Shown piece by piece: positions 1 to 7,568 of a stretch of DNA of 22,123 nt. Source of the stretch: Miniphocaeibacter sp964345925 (lineage in GTDB: Bacteria > Bacillota > Clostridia > Tissierellales > Peptoniphilaceae); contig CAYFSP010000029.1 of NCBI GenBank assembly GCA_964345925.1, positions 1 through 22,123 of the forward strand, in the 5' to 3' direction. Within the stretch, counting starts at the first letter, position 1. Each line of letters opens with the position of its first letter. The position numbers and the translations under genes are program-made. Below the pieces are notes generated by a model. It did not search any database, was not told where the DNA came from, and was given only the letters and a program-made list of their open reading frames with translations.

Positions 1-44
1 TATTTTTTATCTTATCATAGAAGGCTTTATTTACAGACTTTTTT

Positions 45-854
45 TCACAGGCTCATTTTTATTTTAACTTGTATTTCCGTTAAGAATTCATTTTCATCTA
101 TGGTGTATCGATTATCTAAATGATAGATTTCATATATATCACTTTCAATATTGTAATTTTTTTCCTCTGCATATTTTAAGAATTTTTTTATTAATTCTGG
201 GCTTTTTTTATAGCTTCCATTATAGTAATATGATAAATATTTTCCTTCTTCTAGTACAAAATCATAATTTTCCTTATTTTTTAAAATATAGAATACGGAA
301 TTGAAATCATTAGTTTTTTCATTCCTTATATTTTCTATTGAAACAGAGGAGCCTATTGGTTGTTTTCCAAGGTCAAATATTTCATTTTCATATTGATTAT
401 GAAGTTTTTGTATTGCAAAATCCGTTTCTTCATCTCTTGAAATATCAGTATTTAATTTTATACAGTATCTATTTTTTAATTCTTTTAAACTATATTCATT
501 TACAGGGTTTTTCATAGATGTATTTATAACATTTACCCTTTCCTCTAAGGATTTTTCGATTTTAATTAATTTATCCATTTGTTTTCTAACGCTTTTCTTT
601 TCTTCTTCAAGTAGACTTAAAGTATTATCTATACTTAAATTATCTAAATAGTTTTTTATCTGTTCCATAGAAAAACCAAGGGGACGTAAATCCCTTATTA
701 TATTTAATTTATATAAATCCATTAGACTGTACAGACGGTAATTATTTGATCCTCTTTTAGGTTTTAATACACCGATTTTTTCATAATATCTTAAAGAGTC
801 GACACCTATTCCATATAATGTAGATATTTCCTTTATTTTATAGTAATTTCCCAT
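45..854 (-). CDS. MerR-family transcriptional regulator with C-terminal effector-binding-like domain
   Basis: The 269-residue protein opens with a MerR-type winged helix-turn-helix (about residues 4-73). It shows the family pattern of a first helix (YKIKEISTLYGIGVDSLRYYE), a wing (KPKRGSNNYRLYS) and a recognition segment (LRPLGFSMEQIKNYLDN). A charged dimerisation helix follows at about 80-112. The remaining 150 or so residues fit a GyrI-like/multidrug-sensing effector domain, as in BmrR-type regulators; this part is inferred from length and layout, not from clear motifs. The ATG at 854 has an AAAGGA site 6 nt upstream. MerR proteins usually bind a dyad in an overlong promoter spacer and activate transcription; such a promoter lies directly upstream, facing the YitT-family gene. 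Its own -10 sits inside the same dyad, so autoregulation is likely. The ligand is unknown. Confidence 0.9.
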   Translation of the reverse strand: MGNYYKIKEISTLYGIGVDSLRYYEKIGVLKPKRGSNNYRLYSLMDLYKLNIIRDLRPLGFSMEQIKNYLDNLSIDNTLSLLEEEKKSVRKQMDKLIKIEKSLEERVNVINTSMKNPVNEYSLKELKNRYCIKLNTDISRDEETDFAIQKLHNQYENEIFDLGKQPIGSSVSIENIRNEKTNDFNSVFYILKNKENYDFVLEEGKYLSYYYNGSYKKSPELIKKFLKYAEEKNYNIESDIYEIYHLDNRYTIDENEFLTEIQVKIKMSL

Positions 855-879
855 AATTATTCCTTTATTTTTATTTTCC

Positions 880-910
880 TTGACCTTGGTATTATACCAT
901 AGTTTAGAAT
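880..910 (+). promoter_or_regulatory. MerR-type promoter: TTGACC -35, 19-nt spacer, TAGAAT -10, 13-nt operator dyad
   Basis: TTGACC lies at 880-885 and TAGAAT at 905-910, separated by 19 nt instead of the usual 17. The spacer holds the perfect dyad TGGTATTATACCA (887-899). A 19-20 nt spacer with an internal dyad is the hallmark of promoters activated by MerR proteins. Transcription would start near 917, just before the ribosome site of the YitT-family gene. Confidence 0.8.
891..899 (-). promoter_or_regulatory. Extended -10 promoter of the merR-type gene
   Basis: Read on the minus strand the sequence is TGGTATAAT, a perfect TATAAT with an extended TGn element. It lies inside the dyad at 887-899 and gives a leader of about 30 nt to the ATG at 854. 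The same operator would therefore control both divergent genes. Confidence 0.55.
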
Positions 911-938
911 TATATTTAATGTAGAAAGGAAGATTACT

Positions 939-1622
939 ATTTTATTAAAGAAGATTAAATTTATTATAGAAAAAAATATTGAAGAATTAAAAGAATTATT
1001 TACTATTAAAAGAATTTTATTAATACTTTTAGGAACGGGAATACTTTCATTTGGAATTTATAATATTCACAGTCAAGCAAGTATTACAGAAGGTGGAGTT
1101 CTTGGTGGAATTTTACTTATAAACCACTGGGTTGGTATTTCTCCATCAATAATATCTCCAATACTCGATATCCTGTGTTATGTATTTGCATTTAAGTACT
1201 TAGGTAAGGATTTTATAAAGGTTTCTATTGTTTCATCTTTAAGTCTTGCAGGTTTTTTTAGAATTTGGGAGAGTTTTCCACCAATGATGGCTAACCTTTC
1301 ATCACAACCAATATTGGCAGCAATATTAGGAGGACTTTTTGTAGGTATTGGTGTTGGAATTATTGTAAGACAAGGTGGTTCAAGTGGTGGCGATGATGCA
1401 TTGGCATTGGCAATTTCAAAAATTACGAAAATGCGTTTATCATCAGCATATCTTTTTACAGATATATCCGTTTTAATATTATCATTATCATATATACCTT
1501 TGAAGAAAATAGCTTTTTCACTTATTACTGTAACAATATCATCATTTGTTATAGATTTTATAGAAGGTTTTAATAGGGAAAAATTAGAAATAAAGAAACA
1601 GGAAAATTCTTTGGAGTATTAA
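939..1622 (+). CDS. YitT-family membrane protein, probable ATT start
   Basis: The reading frame is open from 903 and encodes a hydrophobic protein of about 227 residues. Features include SQASITEGGVLGGILLINHW, a run of glycine-rich membrane segments, and RQGGSSGGDDALALAI, which fit YitT/DUF161-type inner-membrane proteins. It ends at FVIDFIEGF plus a charged tail and lacks the soluble DUF2179 domain of the longer members. No ATG, GTG or TTG occurs in frame before the ATG at 1284, which is far inside the protein and has no ribosome site. The best start is ATT at 939, 8 nt after AGGA (927-930). The alternative is a base error or point mutation in this assembly. Transport function is not established for the family. 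The upstream promoter suggests induction by the divergent MerR-type protein. Confidence 0.72.
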   Translation: MLLKKIKFIIEKNIEELKELFTIKRILLILLGTGILSFGIYNIHSQASITEGGVLGGILLINHWVGISPSIISPILDILCYVFAFKYLGKDFIKVSIVSSLSLAGFFRIWESFPPMMANLSSQPILAAILGGLFVGIGVGIIVRQGGSSGGDDALALAISKITKMRLSSAYLFTDISVLILSLSYIPLKKIAFSLITVTISSFVIDFIEGFNREKLEIKKQENSLEY

Positions 1623-1668
1623 AAAAATTATAGGAGAATAGAACTGAACTATAGAATAGGGAATAAAT

Positions 1669-1727
1669 AAAAACACCTTATATTGAAATTTATTGTAAAA
1701 TAAAATCAATTAAAGGTGTTTTTTTAT
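1669..1727 (+). terminator. Rho-independent terminator after the YitT-family gene
   Basis: AAACACCTT (1671-1679) pairs with AAGGTGTTT (1713-1721). An inner pairing of ATTGA with TCAAT extends the stem, and a run of T follows. Confidence 0.75.
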
Positions 1728-1808
1728 TGTATATTTTAGTGTTTTATATTGAAAAAAATATTAATTTATATGATACCATATTTATATGAAAGGTTTGAGG
1801 AGATAATT

Positions 1809-3185
1809 ATGGATGTTAATAGAGACAATCCCTTAGGGTATAAACCAGTTGATGGACTGGTGACAAAATTTGCAATACCTGCAATAATAAGTACTTTAGT
1901 TGGAGCTTTATACAATATGGTAGACCAGATATTCGTTGGCCATGGTGTTGGTGTTATGGGAAATGCAGCTACTAATATATCATTTCCATTAACGACTATT
2001 TTTACAGCTATTTCTCTCTTATTTGGAGTCGGAATTGCAGCCAATTTCAATTTGAGAATGGGTGAAGGAAAATTTAAAGAAGCTAAAAAGTATATTGGCA
2101 CTGGACTTATTTCTATGGTGCTAACAAGTATTGTTCTATCTGTAGTAATATTTATCTTTCTTACACCAATTTTGAAAATTTTTGGTGCAACAGAAGAGTT
2201 AATGGAATATTCTTATACATATGCTTCAATAATTTGTGTAGGCTTTCCGTTTTTGGTTTTTAATACAGCAACTTCAAATATTATAAGAGCCGATGGATCT
2301 CCAAATTTTGCCATGGTATGTGTTTTAGTAGGTGCAATAATAAATACTGTACTAGACCCGTTATTTATATTTGTATTTGGTTGGGGAATGGCAGGTGCTG
2401 CTTGGGCAACGGTTATAGGACAGATTATATCTGCAATTGTAACTCTATACTATTTAAGATATAAATTTAAAACCTTTAAGATTACAATAGAGATTATAAA
2501 GGTGGAAATAAAGTATGTAGGTAAGATTGCTTCATTAGGTGCATCAGCTGCATTTAATCAAGTAGCTATGCTAATTATGCAAATAACTTTAAATAATGTT
2601 ATTTCAAAATATGGAGAAGTATCAAAATATGGTTCAATTATACCTTTAGCTGTAGTTGGGATAGCGGCTAAATTAAATTTTATATTCCTATCGATTAGCA
2701 TAGGTGTAGGACAGGGAAGTCAGCCAATATTTGGGTTTAATTATGGAGCTAAAAATTATAAAAGGGTTAAAGATACATTAAAACTCACAACTAAGATAAA
2801 TTTATTAGTTGGATTAATGGGGCTTATATGCTTTCAATTCTTCCCAAGAAATATTATTTCATTCTTTGGAAAAGGCGATAATTTATACTTTGAATTTGGA
2901 ATAATGTATTTGAGAATTAGTATGTTGTTTACAATTACAAATAATTTACTACCACTTTTTGGAAATTTCTTTGCATCTATAGGAAAACCTTTAAAGGGAA
3001 TATTCGTATCTTTAACAAGACAATTTTTATTTTTAGTACCTTTACTTATAATTTTACCGATTTTCTTTGGTATAAGTGGAATTGTTTATGCAGCTCCAAT
3101 AGCGGATTTAGCAGCATTTTTAATAGGTGTATTCTTTATTTATATGGAAATAATAGAAATGAATAAATTAGAAGATTATAGTTAG
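1809..3185 (+). CDS. MATE-family efflux transporter
   Basis: The product is a 458-residue, 12-helix membrane exporter of the MATE family, which uses a Na+ or H+ gradient to expel cationic drugs or metabolites. The start is put at ATG 1809, which follows GAGGAG at 1797-1802. A longer frame from TTG 1749 adds 20 residues but has no ribosome site. Visible family marks are the N-terminal PAIISTLVGALYNMVDQIFV with VGVMGNAATNISFP, the repeat of this layout in the second half from about residue 240, and GVGQGSQPIFGFNYGAK, the duplicated substrate-path motif. The length is normal. It is a single-gene unit bounded by terminators on both sides. Substrate is not predictable from sequence. The nearby MerR-type gene could be relevant to drug response, but nothing shows that it controls this gene. 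Confidence 0.92.
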   Translation: MDVNRDNPLGYKPVDGLVTKFAIPAIISTLVGALYNMVDQIFVGHGVGVMGNAATNISFPLTTIFTAISLLFGVGIAANFNLRMGEGKFKEAKKYIGTGLISMVLTSIVLSVVIFIFLTPILKIFGATEELMEYSYTYASIICVGFPFLVFNTATSNIIRADGSPNFAMVCVLVGAIINTVLDPLFIFVFGWGMAGAAWATVIGQIISAIVTLYYLRYKFKTFKITIEIIKVEIKYVGKIASLGASAAFNQVAMLIMQITLNNVISKYGEVSKYGSIIPLAVVGIAAKLNFIFLSISIGVGQGSQPIFGFNYGAKNYKRVKDTLKLTTKINLLVGLMGLICFQFFPRNIISFFGKGDNLYFEFGIMYLRISMLFTITNNLLPLFGNFFASIGKPLKGIFVSLTRQFLFLVPLLIILPIFFGISGIVYAAPIADLAAFLIGVFFIYMEIIEMNKLEDYS

Positions 3186-3224
3186 GATTATTTCTTATAT
3201 AAAAGGATAATTTTAAGAAAATAG

Positions 3225-3264
3225 AAAACAGTAAATCATAAACGAAATGATTTACTGTTTTTTT
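3225..3264. terminator. Bidirectional terminator between the MATE and rtcB-type genes
   Basis: AAACAGTAAATCAT pairs with ATGATTTACTGTTT around a loop of about 7 nt, followed by a T run at 3258-3264. The A-rich 5' flank gives a T-rich tail on the minus strand too, so it can serve both convergent genes. Confidence 0.8.
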
Positions 3265-3311
3265 ATGAATATATAAATAGTAGCATTTGTAAAAAATAAA
3301 GAAATTAATAA

Positions 3312-4499
3312 CTATTCAATGGCTTTAAAATTATAAATTGGTTTTAATATGCTAATAATATTTATAGTATCTTCAATATTTTCTATTATTTCATCAATTG
3401 GTTTATATGCGAAGGGAGCTTCGTCTAATGTACCCTTTCCAATTGTTGATGAATAAATACCCTTCATTGAACTTTTGAAATCATGCAATGTAAATTTTTC
3501 CTTGGCATTTTTTCTACTTAAAAGTCTACCAGCACCATGGGGAGCAGAATAATTCCAATTTTCATTACCTTTTCCAGTACAAATTAAAGAACCATCTTTC
3601 ATATTTATAGGTATAAGGAGTTTTTCACCTTTTTTTGCTGAAACAGCACCTTTTCGCAGTATCATACTATCTAAATCAATATAATTATGAATAGTTGTAA
3701 AATTTTCTAAAACTTTTAATTTCATCCTCTTTACTATTTCATTTACAATGGCATGTCTGTTTATTTCTGCATATTTTTGAACTATTTTCATATCATGTAA
3801 ATAATCATAGAATAAATCACCTTCTAAATATGCTAAGTTCTTATCTATACTGGATTTAAATTTTTTTATTTCCTTATTGATCTTTTTTTCCTGCCCCGAT
3901 TTTTTTAAATCATCAATAATCGTTTTTAAACCTATATCGTTTTTTATCATATTTTTAAAGGCGAGATTTTGATAGTAATCTGCTACTTGTTTTCCTAAAT
4001 TACGACTTCCAGAATGAACTATTAAATAAATATTATCCTTTTCATCTTTTGATAATTCGATAAAATGGTTACCTCCACCAAGAGTTCCAAGACTTAAACT
4101 TGCTCTATTATAATTAATATGATTAAAGGATTTTAATTCTTTCAAATCTATATTATTAAAATAGGGATGAGGGCTTTTTCTTATTTCAAAGCCTGAAGGA
4201 ATATTTTCATGAATTATCTTGTCCAGTTTTTCCAATTCTACATGAGAGTTTTTGATTAACACTGTCTCTACACCACAGCCTATATCTACTCCTACGAGAT
4301 TTGGAACTATTTTGTCTGTAATGGTCATGGTCGTTCCAATGGTGCAGCCAATACCAGAGTGAACATCTGGCATAATGCGAATATTACTATCCTTAATAAA
4401 TTCTTGATTCAATAATTTTTCTATTTGCATTTTTGCATTTTCATCTAAATTATTTGTAAAAACAATAGCAGAATTATAATTTCCTTTAAGACTTATCAT
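3312..4499 (-). CDS. rtcB: RtcB-family RNA ligase
   Basis: RtcB joins RNA ends carrying 2',3'-cyclic phosphate or 3'-phosphate to 5'-OH ends, using GTP and Mn2+. The 395-residue protein keeps the family landmarks: PDVHSGIGCTIG (44-55), VDIGCGVET with metal-binding Cys75, LGTLGGGNHFIE with His145, VHSGSRNLGK with His162, IHNYID with His271, and SAPHGAGRLLSR, whose His321 corresponds to the guanylylated histidine. The length matches the shorter bacterial RtcB forms. The ATG at 4499 is preceded by AAGGAGGG. It is monocistronic and divergent from the MEMO-AMMECR1 gene. No archease, RtcA or RtcR gene is near. The role is probably RNA repair or healing of toxin-cut tRNA; that is inference from the family. 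Confidence 0.9.
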   Translation of the reverse strand: MISLKGNYNSAIVFTNNLDENAKMQIEKLLNQEFIKDSNIRIMPDVHSGIGCTIGTTMTITDKIVPNLVGVDIGCGVETVLIKNSHVELEKLDKIIHENIPSGFEIRKSPHPYFNNIDLKELKSFNHINYNRASLSLGTLGGGNHFIELSKDEKDNIYLIVHSGSRNLGKQVADYYQNLAFKNMIKNDIGLKTIIDDLKKSGQEKKINKEIKKFKSSIDKNLAYLEGDLFYDYLHDMKIVQKYAEINRHAIVNEIVKRMKLKVLENFTTIHNYIDLDSMILRKGAVSAKKGEKLLIPINMKDGSLICTGKGNENWNYSAPHGAGRLLSRKNAKEKFTLHDFKSSMKGIYSSTIGKGTLDEAPFAYKPIDEIIENIEDTINIISILKPIYNFKAIE

Positions 4500-4622
4500 A
4501 ATTCCCTCCTTAGTATATTATAATTAGTATAGCATGGGTAAATGATTAATTAAATCAAGTATATAGGGTACTTTGGGTATATAGTGAAAGAATGATAATT
4601 TACATATATGAAAGGGGAAAAA

Positions 4623-6008
4623 ATGTCTATAAAGAATACTTTTATACTACCTCATCCTCCAATTATAATTCCAGAGATTGGCAAAGGTGAAGAGGAAAAA
4701 TTAAAAAAGACGAGAGAAGGTTATGAAGTAATAGCAAAAAAAATTGCAGATATTAAGCCAGAAACAATTGTAATAATATCTCCTCATGCTTCTATGTATG
4801 CAGATTATATAAATATTTCTATTGGAAGGAATGTGAAAGGTGATTTTAGTAATTTTTCAGCAGGAGATATAGAAATAAAAGCTGAGTATGATGAAGATTT
4901 TATTGGGAAAATAAGTGAAATAGCATATAAAGATAATATTCCCGCTGGAATATTGGGAACTCAAGGAGATGTGCTGGATCATGGAGTAATGGTTCCGCTA
5001 TACTTTATAAATAAATATTATAGTGATTATAAATTGGTTAGAATAGGAATTTCAGGCTTACCATTTAAATATCATTATGAATTAGGAAAGATAATTCAAG
5101 AGGTTTCCGTGTTAAAGAATAAGAACACTGTGTTAATAGCAAGTGGAGACCTTTCTCATAAGCTGTTGGAAGATGGACCTTATGGTTATACTGAAGAAGG
5201 ACCTAAATTTGATAAAAAAATTGGAGAAATAATTGAAACAGGAAAATTAGAGGAATTTTTTGAATTTGATGATGATTTGTTAGAAACAGTCGCTCAATGT
5301 GGAATATGTTCCTTTGTTACAATGGCAGGAGTTTTAGATAAAAAGAAGATTAAAACAAAACTATATTCTTTAGAGGGGCCTTTTGGTGTAGGATATCTTA
5401 CAGGATCTATGGAAGTAGTAGGTGAAGATGAAAACAACGACTTCTTTGAAAAATACTTTGAAAAACAACAGGATAAAATAACTGAAATAAGAAGAAAAGA
5501 AGATGCTTTTGTAAGACTTGCTCGCCGTTCATTGGAAATATATATTAGAGAGAATAAAATTATAAAAATACCTGAAAATTTACCTGTAGAACTTACTAAG
5601 ACACAGGCAGGAGTTTTTGTAACCATATATAAAGAGGGAAAATTAAGAGGGTGTATAGGTACAATAGAACCTACTAAGTCTTCAATAGCCAAGGAGATTA
5701 TAGAAAATGCAATCTCATCAGGCACAAGGGATCCAAGATTTCCAAGGGTAGAGGAATCAGAACTAAAAGAGCTTGTATATAGTGTAGATGTTTTAAGGGA
5801 GCCAGAGGAGATTACAACATTGGAAGAAATGGATACTTTTAACTATGGTCTTATAGTTTCAACAGAGGATAAAAGAGGAATACTATTACCTAATATTCCA
5901 GGAGTTGAAACACCTGAAGAACAATTGAAAATAGCAAGAAAAAAAGCTGGTATATATTCGTATGAAGATCAAAAATTAGAAAGATTTAAAGTGGTTAGAC
6001 ATAAATGA
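4623..6008 (+). CDS. MEMO-AMMECR1 fusion (AmmeMemoRadiSam system proteins B and A)
   Basis: The product has 461 residues in two domains. Residues 1-265 form a MEMO domain, related to class III extradiol dioxygenases. It has SPHASMYADY (His55), LDHGVMVPLYFI (His120), SGDLSH (His179) and AQCGICS (Cys226/Cys229), matching the His/His/His/Cys metal site of the MEMO fold. Residues about 285-461 form an AMMECR1 domain with LRGCIGTIEP and SGTRDPRFP. The start is placed at ATG 4623, after AAGGGG at 4612-4617; the upstream ATG 4608 overlaps that site. The gene overlaps the radical SAM gene by 4 nt, so the two are translationally coupled. These three modules co-occur widely in bacteria and archaea. Their substrate and product are not known to me. 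Confidence 0.9.
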   Translation: MSIKNTFILPHPPIIIPEIGKGEEEKLKKTREGYEVIAKKIADIKPETIVIISPHASMYADYINISIGRNVKGDFSNFSAGDIEIKAEYDEDFIGKISEIAYKDNIPAGILGTQGDVLDHGVMVPLYFINKYYSDYKLVRIGISGLPFKYHYELGKIIQEVSVLKNKNTVLIASGDLSHKLLEDGPYGYTEEGPKFDKKIGEIIETGKLEEFFEFDDDLLETVAQCGICSFVTMAGVLDKKKIKTKLYSLEGPFGVGYLTGSMEVVGEDENNDFFEKYFEKQQDKITEIRRKEDAFVRLARRSLEIYIRENKIIKIPENLPVELTKTQAGVFVTIYKEGKLRGCIGTIEPTKSSIAKEIIENAISSGTRDPRFPRVEESELKELVYSVDVLREPEEITTLEEMDTFNYGLIVSTEDKRGILLPNIPGVETPEEQLKIARKKAGIYSYEDQKLERFKVVRHK

Positions 6009-6832
6009 AAGTAATATGTAATATTTGTACAAGAAATTGTTTATTGGAAGAAGGACAAACTGGGTTTTGTAAGGGAAGAATTGTCAAAGAAGGAAAAGTT
6101 ATAAGTAAAAATTATGGAGTAATAACATCTCTATCTTTAGATAATGTAGAGAAAAAACCTTTACACAATTATATGCCAGGAAAAAAAGTCCTTTCAGTAG
6201 GATCCTTTGGCTGTAATTTCACTTGTCCGTTTTGTCAAAATTATCAAATAGCCTGTTCTGATGGTTCAAATATAGAAAAAATTTATTTATCACCAGAGGA
6301 ATTGGTTAAAAGAGCTGAAGAATTAATAGTTAAAGACAATATAGGAATAGCTTACACGTATAATGAACCGTTAATAGGATATGAATATGTAATAGATTGT
6401 TCTAAATTGGCTCATGAAAAAAACATGAAAAATATATTGGTGACAAATGGAAGTATAAATAAAAATATTTTTAAGGAAGTAATAGAGCATATTGACGCAG
6501 TTAATATAGATTTAAAGGGATTTAATGAAGATTTTTATAGGAGTATTGGTGGAGATTTAAACACTGTACTAGAAAATATAAAAATAGCGTCAGAAAATTG
6601 TCATGTGGAAATAACTACATTGGTAATTCCAAGACTTCGTAACAATGAAGATGAAATAAGAAGAATTGCTAAATTTATAAAGAAAATAGACAGTAAAATT
6701 CCATTACATATAAGCAGATTTTTCCCAGCTTATAAAATGTATGATGAAAGTCCTACAAATGTGGATACTGTGTATAATTATGTGGATATTGTAAGAGAAT
6801 ATTTAGAATATGTCTACCCGGGAAATTGTTGA
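6005..6832 (+). CDS. AmmeMemoRadiSam system radical SAM enzyme
   Basis: A 275-residue radical SAM protein of the PflA-like type. The SAM cluster motif is CNFTCPFCQNYQ (Cys70, Cys74, Cys77). Before it lies an N-terminal cysteine set, CNICTRNC plus FC (Cys5, Cys8, Cys12, Cys22), and the family sequence VEKKPLHNYMPG. AYTYNEPLIGYEYV and VNIDLKGFNEDFYR (about 120-180) also match this family. The protein is somewhat shorter than many relatives because the segment before the first cysteines is missing; the start is fixed by the ATGA overlap with the preceding gene. It presumably generates a 5'-deoxyadenosyl radical for a reaction carried out with the MEMO-AMMECR1 partner. The substrate is unknown. 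Confidence 0.9.
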   Translation: MKVICNICTRNCLLEEGQTGFCKGRIVKEGKVISKNYGVITSLSLDNVEKKPLHNYMPGKKVLSVGSFGCNFTCPFCQNYQIACSDGSNIEKIYLSPEELVKRAEELIVKDNIGIAYTYNEPLIGYEYVIDCSKLAHEKNMKNILVTNGSINKNIFKEVIEHIDAVNIDLKGFNEDFYRSIGGDLNTVLENIKIASENCHVEITTLVIPRLRNNEDEIRRIAKFIKKIDSKIPLHISRFFPAYKMYDESPTNVDTVYNYVDIVREYLEYVYPGNC

Positions 6833-6910
6833 GAAAATAGTAAAAATATAACGATAATATAAATCACATATAAGAAAAGTTAGAATAATTATAAAGTGTA
6901 AAATACATTT

Positions 6911-6958
6911 AATAAAACAAAAAGCATTAATTTATTAATTAATGCTTTTTGTTTTATT
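6911..6958. terminator. Bidirectional terminator, 20-bp perfect stem
   Basis: The arm at 6911-6930 is the exact reverse complement of 6939-6958, with an 8-nt loop. A-rich and T-rich arm ends supply a U tract in both directions. It separates the radical SAM gene from the convergent DUF2871-like gene. Confidence 0.85.
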
Positions 6959-6968
6959 ATTCATCACA

Positions 6969-7370
6969 CTACTTGCTTACCTGTTTATTTAAAACCGTAA
7001 ATAGGAAATAAAGTCCTATTGTCAAAATAATATGTCCTAATCCTGCAATACCTGAAATTGCAGCTGAACCATTATAGCCTAGTACAGTCAATATTCCATG
7101 AATCAACATAAGAGATAAAGTTATTATAAGTCCTAAATTATAGAATATAAAAAATTTACTATAGTTTTAATGTTCTGTTAAATTAAAGTTTTTCTCAAAT
7201 AATAAAAGTATTAAAAAGAAAAACATCCCTAATGTTAAAGTATGTGTATGAAGTACCTTTAACTGGGTCCATTCAGTAAAATTATTAAATTTTGTAAATT
7301 CTCTATAGAAAACTCCAAAAGATAGTCCTAAAATCATGTAGATCATACTTGTTCTTAAAATTTTTTTCAT
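6969..7370 (-). pseudogene. DUF2871-like membrane protein interrupted by an in-frame stop
   Basis: From ATG 7370 (with AAAGGAT upstream) the frame reads 67 residues: MKKILRTSMIYMILGLSFGV, then FYREFTKFNNF, LHTHTLTLGMFFFLILLLFE and NLTEH, and then TAA at 7167-7169. The same frame continues without any shift for 65 more residues (NYSKFFIFYNLGLIITLSLM, then IHGILTVLGYNGSAAISGIA, ending NKQVSK) and stops at 6969-6971. Together the parts give about 133 codons with four membrane helices, the size and layout of DUF2871-type proteins. Only one base separates this from an intact gene, for example TAA from AAA or GAA. It could be a recent nonsense mutation, an assembly or read error (it lies close to a contig end), or a functional shortened protein. 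The function of the family is unknown. Confidence 0.7.
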
Positions 7371-7568
7371 ATTTATCCTTTCATTAATTTGTTTCAGTTA
7401 CTGCATCTGTAGANNNNNNNNNNNNNNNNNNNNNNNNNNNNNNNNNNNNNNNNNNNNNNNNNNNNNNNNNNNNNNNNNNNNNNNNNNNNNNNNNNNNNNN
7501 NNNNNNNNNNNNNAATTTTTTTCATATTTATCCTTTCATTAATTTGTTTCAGTTACTGCATCTGTAGA
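7359..7568. repeat. 55-bp exact duplication flanking a 100-N gap (assembly overlap, probably not biological)
   Basis: Bases 7359-7413 are identical to 7514-7568. The copies end and begin exactly at the N run 7414-7513. This is the picture of two contigs that overlap by 55 bp but were joined with a fixed 100-N spacer. Collapsing the duplicate removes 155 bp and leaves no missing sequence. Confidence 0.88.

Noticed and set aside
1284..1622. A 112-residue gene starting at ATG 1284
   Set aside because: It is only the second half of the YitT-family frame. The ATG has no ribosome site and lies inside a run of continuous membrane-protein coding sequence.
1749..1808. N-terminal extension of the MATE transporter from TTG 1749
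   Set aside because: There is no ribosome site before the TTG, while ATG 1809 has GAGGAG and gives the usual family length.
4560..4622. TATATAGGGTAC / GGGTATATAG similarity as an operator before the MEMO-AMMECR1 gene
   Set aside because: The match is short, neither clearly direct nor inverted, and lies in AT-rich DNA where such patterns arise by chance.
7359..7568. A biological direct repeat or duplicated promoter
   Set aside because: The copies end exactly at the edges of the N run and are identical over 55 bp, which fits an assembly overlap.
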